NCBI GenBank assembly: GCA_009928855.1
Contig: SABV01000004.1
Span: 1 to 41,975, forward strand
From: Erysipelotrichia bacterium
GTDB lineage: Bacteria; Muiribacteriota; Ozemobacteria; Ozemobacterales; Ozemobacteraceae
Length of the DNA: 41,975 bases
Direction of reading: 5' to 3'
This document shows, piece by piece, positions 37,385 to 41,975 of the stretch. Below the pieces are notes generated by a model. The model was given only the letters and a program-made list of their open reading frames with translations, had not been told where the DNA came from and ran no database searches. Positions within the stretch are counted from its first letter, which is position 1. Every line of letters starts with the position of its first letter. The position numbers and the translations under genes were made by a program.

Positions 37385-37894
37385 TCAGGGCAAGGGCGGA
37401 AAAGCCGAACCTGCATCAGTCGCATCTCTGCAAAATTCTGTCAGCCCCCATTGCCCGCTGATTCTTTCAAGTTTTATTCTGATATCTTCAGAGAAGGTTG
37501 CCTCAGGCTGCCCGGTAAAGCTATAAATCGCTTCAAGTCTACCACGAACTTCTGCAAAATCCTCTGAAGAAACAGTCACGCCCATGCTATCAACACTGAA
37601 GTCGACTATATCCGCCGCATCAAAAAAGTTTTTCAATCTTGTTTCAAATTCAGGGCCTCTCTCTATAATATTCCCGATCCGGTAATAATAGAGGTTTGAG
37701 TCGATAAATTTTTTTGCATCATCAATGTTTTCGGCTCTGACAGATGCAACAAAACTGTCGACAACAGCTGCAACTTCGAGCTCTTCGGGCGTCATTGAAG
37801 CTGACGAGTCACCGCCACCGCCGCCACACCCGATAATCTGAATGCCGGCAAATATAAGCAAAACAGCGAATATTGCACAAATAAATCGATTCAT
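37385..37894 (-). CDS. Small lipoprotein, NTF2-like
   Basis: Signal peptide with lipobox-like IIGCGGGGG; DSFVASVRAENIDDAKKFIDSNLYY suggests an NTF2-like fold. Confidence 0.65.
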   Translation of the reverse strand: MNRFICAIFAVLLIFAGIQIIGCGGGGGDSSASMTPEELEVAAVVDSFVASVRAENIDDAKKFIDSNLYYYRIGNIIERGPEFETRLKNFFDAADIVDFSVDSMGVTVSSEDFAEVRGRLEAIYSFTGQPEATFSEDIRIKLERISGQWGLTEFCRDATDAGSAFPPLP

Positions 37895-37920
37895 TTTAAT
37901 TTTACAAACCGCCTTTTACC

Positions 37921-37960
37921 GATTGCCGCAGGGGCTCAAGCTTTGAACCCCTACGGCAAT
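37921..37960 (-). terminator. Stable hairpin downstream of fba
   Basis: GATTGCCGCAGGGGCTC ... GAACCCCTACGGCAATC near-perfect 17-bp inverted repeat; no long T tract on the minus strand. Confidence 0.5.
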
Positions 37961-37999
37961 CAATACACATATCAGCGAAAAACCAGTTTATAGCGATTT

Positions 38000-38941
38000 T
38001 CAGGCTTTTCCAGAACAACCCATAATGCGCATTTTTCTCTGCACAACTTCTTTGATAGCCTGACGCGCCGGCGCCAGATATTTGCGGGGGTCAAATTCAG
38101 ACGGACTTTCGGCGAAAACTTTGCGAATCTGACCGGTCAAGGCAAGACGCAAATCGGTATCAACATTGATTTTGCAAACGCCGGTTTTTGCGGCCTGAGC
38201 AATCATATCTTCTGGAACGCCCCTCGAACCGGGAATTTTTCCGCCATACTGATTGCAGATATCGGTCAAGTCTTTGGGAACAGAGCTGGCGCCATGCAAA
38301 ACGAGGGGGAAACCGGGCAGTTTTTCTTGAATCTTGGCGAGACGGTCAAAAGCAAGACTTGGTTCGCCCTTGAACTTGTAAGCGCCGTGACTGGTGCCAA
38401 TGGCGATAGCAAGCGAATCACAACCGGATTTTTTTACAAATTCGACCGCTTCGTCGGGGTCAGTGTATGTTGCATCTTTGGCGTCAACCTTTACTGCGTC
38501 TTCTACGCCGGCGAGTTTGCCAAGTTCGGCTTCAACGGTTACACCGCGAGCATGTGCATACTCAACAACCTCTTTGGTAATTCTGATATTTTCGGCAAGT
38601 GGATATTTGGAAGCATCGATCATTACGGAAGTAAAGCCGCCATCAATGCATTTTTTGCAGATATCAAAATCATCTCCGTGGTCAAGGTGCAGAACTACAG
38701 GAATTGACACACCTGAAGCTTCTGCCATTTCCATTGAAGCCTGAATCAGGTGAACCAGGTATTCGTGGCGGGCATATTTGCGGGCGCCGGCAGAAACCTG
38801 AATTATCAAAGGAGCCTTTTCTTCGATGGCCGCTTCAAAAATACCCTGAATTATTTCCATGTTGTTAACATTGAAAGCACCAATTGCATAACCGCCCTTA
38901 TAGGCCTTTTCAAACAGTTCCCGTGAAGTTACCAGTGGCAT
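38000..38941 (-). CDS. fba: Class II fructose-bisphosphate aldolase
   Basis: YAIGAFNVNNMEIIQGIFEAA, PVVLHLDHGDDFD, VMIDASKYP, VEAELGKLAG, AIGTSHGAYKF, LVLHGASSVP. Start at 38941 follows GGGCAGGAGG. Confidence 0.95.
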   Translation of the reverse strand: MPLVTSRELFEKAYKGGYAIGAFNVNNMEIIQGIFEAAIEEKAPLIIQVSAGARKYARHEYLVHLIQASMEMAEASGVSIPVVLHLDHGDDFDICKKCIDGGFTSVMIDASKYPLAENIRITKEVVEYAHARGVTVEAELGKLAGVEDAVKVDAKDATYTDPDEAVEFVKKSGCDSLAIAIGTSHGAYKFKGEPSLAFDRLAKIQEKLPGFPLVLHGASSVPKDLTDICNQYGGKIPGSRGVPEDMIAQAAKTGVCKINVDTDLRLALTGQIRKVFAESPSEFDPRKYLAPARQAIKEVVQRKMRIMGCSGKA

Positions 38942-39134
38942 CAATATCCTCCTGCCCACAATTTTGAAGACGCGCTGCAAATAAAAACAAATAACAGCGT
39001 CGTCTTTATCAGTCAGCAAAGTCTAACAATTATAGGAAGAATTGTCAAAAAACGTCGATTAACAATAGAGACACGCAAAAGGGTACACAGCGATTTGCGT
39101 TTTTAATGTTATAATTATTGAAGAGGAAAAAATA

Positions 39135-40640
39135 ATGCCAGAAAAAGCACGACACAAAGCGAAACTGCTTCTGCTGATAACTCTTCTGACAGCGGTTTTT
39201 TGCCTGCCGGCCTTTTCGATAACACCACAGGCACGAGAATACCTGAGAAAAGCCCGGGTTTATTTTGCTGCAGGTAATCTGAACATGGCACGCGATTACA
39301 TGCAGCGCGCGGCGGCGATTTCCCCTTCTGACAACGAAATAAAGCTCTTCAAAGAAGAACTAGAGAGAAATATCGAAGAACGGGTACTTACTCTGCGCAA
39401 ACAGGCCGACTTTTTTCTGAACTCCAAAAATATTCCGGAGGCTACAAGAATTTTGGGAGAAGTTCTCGCTATCTCTTCTGATGATGGCTACGCCAAAGAC
39501 AGGCTTAAAGAAATAGCCCAGATCAATAAACAAATCGAACAATATAAAAACCAGGGTGTAGTCATCCAGAACTCCACCGGACACGCCCATAATCCCGACA
39601 TGTATTCGGCAGTATCTTACATGAGCCGCGCCAATGGTTTTATGGCACAGGGTGATCGATTAAACGCAATGCTGATGGTCGAAAATGTTTTGAAACGAGA
39701 ACCCGCATACAAACCAGCCCTGGAGCTAAAAGAGCGAATATTGAACATAAATAAGCTGCAAGAAGTTGTCGAAAAAGCCAAGACGGCTTTTTTAGAAGGA
39801 AGAATGCGTGAAACAGTTCAGGGCCTTGATGTTCTGATCTCACAAAATCCTGAAATATACGAATACTACCTCTTGCGTGCCAAAGCCTCGCTCAGTCTGC
39901 AAAATTTTTCGGACGCCGAAAAAGATCTGAGGCAATATTTTAAACACAAACCCGAGCATGACGTTATTTTTCCACTCTTGTCAGATGCTTTCTATGGCCA
40001 AAAAAACTATCGCCTTGCCGGCGCTTTCGCACGCAACCCCCAAACCGGCATATATTACAAATCTTTTTATTACCGTCTCAAATGCCACGCCCTGGCTTTT
40101 CCGATACATAGTGTCGCTCTCGCAATTATCATCGGCCTGATTTCCTTCACATTATACTACACATGGACACTATCAGAAGACCTTCTGCAGCGCCTATCAA
40201 CCGGATCATTATGGCTGGCTCTGCGCTGTGTTATAACAATATCTCTAAATTCCCCAATAGAATGCCTTGGCAACCTTGTCATTGTCGCCCGCGAGTTAAA
40301 CGTGCCATGGATCAATTATTTAACAGGCATTACACTGTTTAAAATAGGGCAGATCGAAGGAGCACAACGTTTTTTAACCTACAGTTTTTCGAATGCGGCG
40401 CTAAGAATGCGGGCCTATTATTTTTTCGGACTAACCCGAAAGCTTTTAAAACACCGAATGTGCGAAATAGATTTTGAGGAATCGGTATTGTCAGGCCTCG
40501 GAAAATCATCCAGGGGCTGGCATCCAAATTTTATTAAACAGATTGAGAGAGAACTCCTGATAAGTTATAGTAAAGAGAGAAGCGATGAAACTTTTGAAGG
40601 TATGGCTTTCAAGTTGGTAGAAGATCAGGTAGGAGCTTGA
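39135..40640 (+). CDS. TPR-repeat membrane protein
   Basis: Signal peptide/anchor, TPR-like repeats (ARVYFAAGNLNMARDYMQRAAAISPSDNEIK), internal TM VALAIIIGLISFTLYYTW. Confidence 0.75.
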   Translation: MPEKARHKAKLLLLITLLTAVFCLPAFSITPQAREYLRKARVYFAAGNLNMARDYMQRAAAISPSDNEIKLFKEELERNIEERVLTLRKQADFFLNSKNIPEATRILGEVLAISSDDGYAKDRLKEIAQINKQIEQYKNQGVVIQNSTGHAHNPDMYSAVSYMSRANGFMAQGDRLNAMLMVENVLKREPAYKPALELKERILNINKLQEVVEKAKTAFLEGRMRETVQGLDVLISQNPEIYEYYLLRAKASLSLQNFSDAEKDLRQYFKHKPEHDVIFPLLSDAFYGQKNYRLAGAFARNPQTGIYYKSFYYRLKCHALAFPIHSVALAIIIGLISFTLYYTWTLSEDLLQRLSTGSLWLALRCVITISLNSPIECLGNLVIVARELNVPWINYLTGITLFKIGQIEGAQRFLTYSFSNAALRMRAYYFFGLTRKLLKHRMCEIDFEESVLSGLGKSSRGWHPNFIKQIERELLISYSKERSDETFEGMAFKLVEDQVGA

Positions 40641-40643
40641 ATT

Positions 40644-41975
40644 ATGAAAAAAAATACCATTTGTGCTCTCTTGTTGCCTCTTGTGGCAATCTTCTCAACG
40701 GTAAATGCCAATGCTGAAGATTTTTCCAAATTTATTCTAAATCAGTCATCTCTTAACAGCAGCTGCGGCAACCCTGTAAATACTTATGAAGATGTTGACC
40801 CAATCGAAAACATCATGTATACAAACAGCGCCGATGGCCCCATAATAAAACTCGGAACCCTTCTTGGAACATACAACCCCCCCAACAAAGAATCGGTCGG
40901 GCGGGCTTTTATAAACCAGATAAAAGATGCCGGAGGCATAATTTTAACGAACACCCCGATGACATTTAGCGAATTTCTCGGCAATAAACGCTTTTACCTG
41001 GATTCCGGCAGTTATGACGATAGCAACGTATGGTCAGCTCGAAAAGTCGAAGAATTTCCATTTACCTACGATTCCACCAGTACACCCCATCGCAAAAAAT
41101 ATTATCTTTGCCTCACTGGTGGGTTTAATTACATACAACCCTTCGACATGGAACCAAACGCCTCATCCTGCACTAACAGCAGCACCAAAGACTGGTGTGA
41201 CTACGGCCCCGGCAAGTGCAAAAAAGGAAAAGACGGCGAAGATGAAGACGGGGACGGGATTGAAGAGATTCCGCCCGAAAGCGAAGAACACATATACAGT
41301 CTGAATGTTTATAAAAACCTGGGAAATTTTGCGGTATCAAAAAAAGCGACTGCAACCGGTGTCAAAGAAAAAGAAAGTGGCATTGAATTCACTCTGAAGT
41401 TCGACGACCGCACCCCGCCAAGAATAGAAGGTTGCAGTGGCGGAAATTTCCCGTCTATCGGCGTTAACAGCCCAGCAACTACGGGCGACTGGTATAAAGT
41501 TCAGGGTTTGAAAATAACCGACAACAGTGGCGATGAATCAAAAATAGGAACCTGCCTGGTTCTGGGCAAAATAGATACAGAGCCGTCCACAATCTGGGTA
41601 AGCTCAGAGAATTGGGTATTTGAGCCCCCCAGAGAAATAACCTCAGGCTCAGAAACAGACTACGTAATCATGCCAAATTCATGCCATGGCATTATGCGTT
41701 ACAGTATTTTTGCATGGGATGAAGCAGGCAACCTCAACCCCGGCGACCCTGGAATAATAGAAGACAGCCCAGAAACCTGCTACGGTCTAAAAGATCCGCC
41801 GGCCGACAAAACCGACCTTGGAAGGAGCCCCAAGACGGCAAAAGACTGGCCAATTAAAATTGCTTACTCTACAAGTCTTGATAACGTCAGCTTCAAAGAT
41901 ATAAATCCCTCTCAGAGAAAAAGCGAAGGCTCTCTGCACATCAAAGACAACGATCTGCCAAACATAATGATCAGA
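40644..41975 (+). CDS. Exported Cys-rich protein, 3'-truncated by window edge (at least 444 codons)
   Basis: ATG at 40644, 3 nt after the upstream stop; MKKNTICALLLPLVAIFSTVNANA signal peptide; frame open to the last base; absent from the ORF track. Contains DEDGDGIEE. Confidence 0.8.
   Translation, partial: MKKNTICALLLPLVAIFSTVNANAEDFSKFILNQSSLNSSCGNPVNTYEDVDPIENIMYTNSADGPIIKLGTLLGTYNPPNKESVGRAFINQIKDAGGIILTNTPMTFSEFLGNKRFYLDSGSYDDSNVWSARKVEEFPFTYDSTSTPHRKKYYLCLTGGFNYIQPFDMEPNASSCTNSSTKDWCDYGPGKCKKGKDGEDEDGDGIEEIPPESEEHIYSLNVYKNLGNFAVSKKATATGVKEKESGIEFTLKFDDRTPPRIEGCSGGNFPSIGVNSPATTGDWYKVQGLKITDNSGDESKIGTCLVLGKIDTEPSTIWVSSENWVFEPPREITSGSETDYVIMPNSCHGIMRYSIFAWDEAGNLNPGDPGIIEDSPETCYGLKDPPADKTDLGRSPKTAKDWPIKIAYSTSLDNVSFKDINPSQRKSEGSLHIKDNDLPNIMIR

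Noticed and set aside
1-41975. tRNA, rRNA, CRISPR array, insertion sequence or phage genes
   Set aside because: No cloverleaf, repeat-spacer pattern, transposase or phage structural motif recognised by eye; a tRNAscan-SE, CRISPR or Infernal run could still find something.

Overview
This window is a 41,975 bp, gene-dense bacterial chromosomal segment with about 33 protein-coding genes. I recognised no rRNA, tRNA, CRISPR array, transposase or phage module. In order, it contains: the 3' end of a HAMP/class III adenylate cyclase gene; a minus-strand module of two divergent Hsp70/DnaK-like proteins plus a membrane-anchored coiled-coil DUF2760 protein; an exported ankyrin protein; an aldehyde:ferredoxin oxidoreductase with polyferredoxin and a YkgJ-type Cys-cluster protein; an RRM protein; a sensor-less sigma54 activator, ComFB, STAS and L31 run; thyX and a degenerate PheA-like protein; trkA-trkH; mnmA; a Spy/CpxP-like protein divergent from a CpxRA-like two-component system; hrpB; an RNA-repair locus (rtcA-rtcB divergent from rtcR); a short flagellin and STAS protein; a tightly packed operon of lipoprotein, TPR-TerB-like, YbjN-like, exported TPR and HEAT-membrane proteins; class II FBP aldolase; and a TPR membrane protein followed by a Cys-rich exported protein that runs off the right edge. 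The strongest non-coding findings are a consensus sigma54 promoter (TGGCAC-N5-TTGCT) upstream of rtcA with an AT-rich palindrome placed like an RtcR enhancer site, and a CpxR-like box between the Spy-like gene and the response regulator. The least described protein-level systems are the dual Hsp70/membrane DUF2760 module and the HEAT/TPR/YbjN/TerB operon. The lineage is uncertain. All family calls come from motif recognition by eye; no database search was run.
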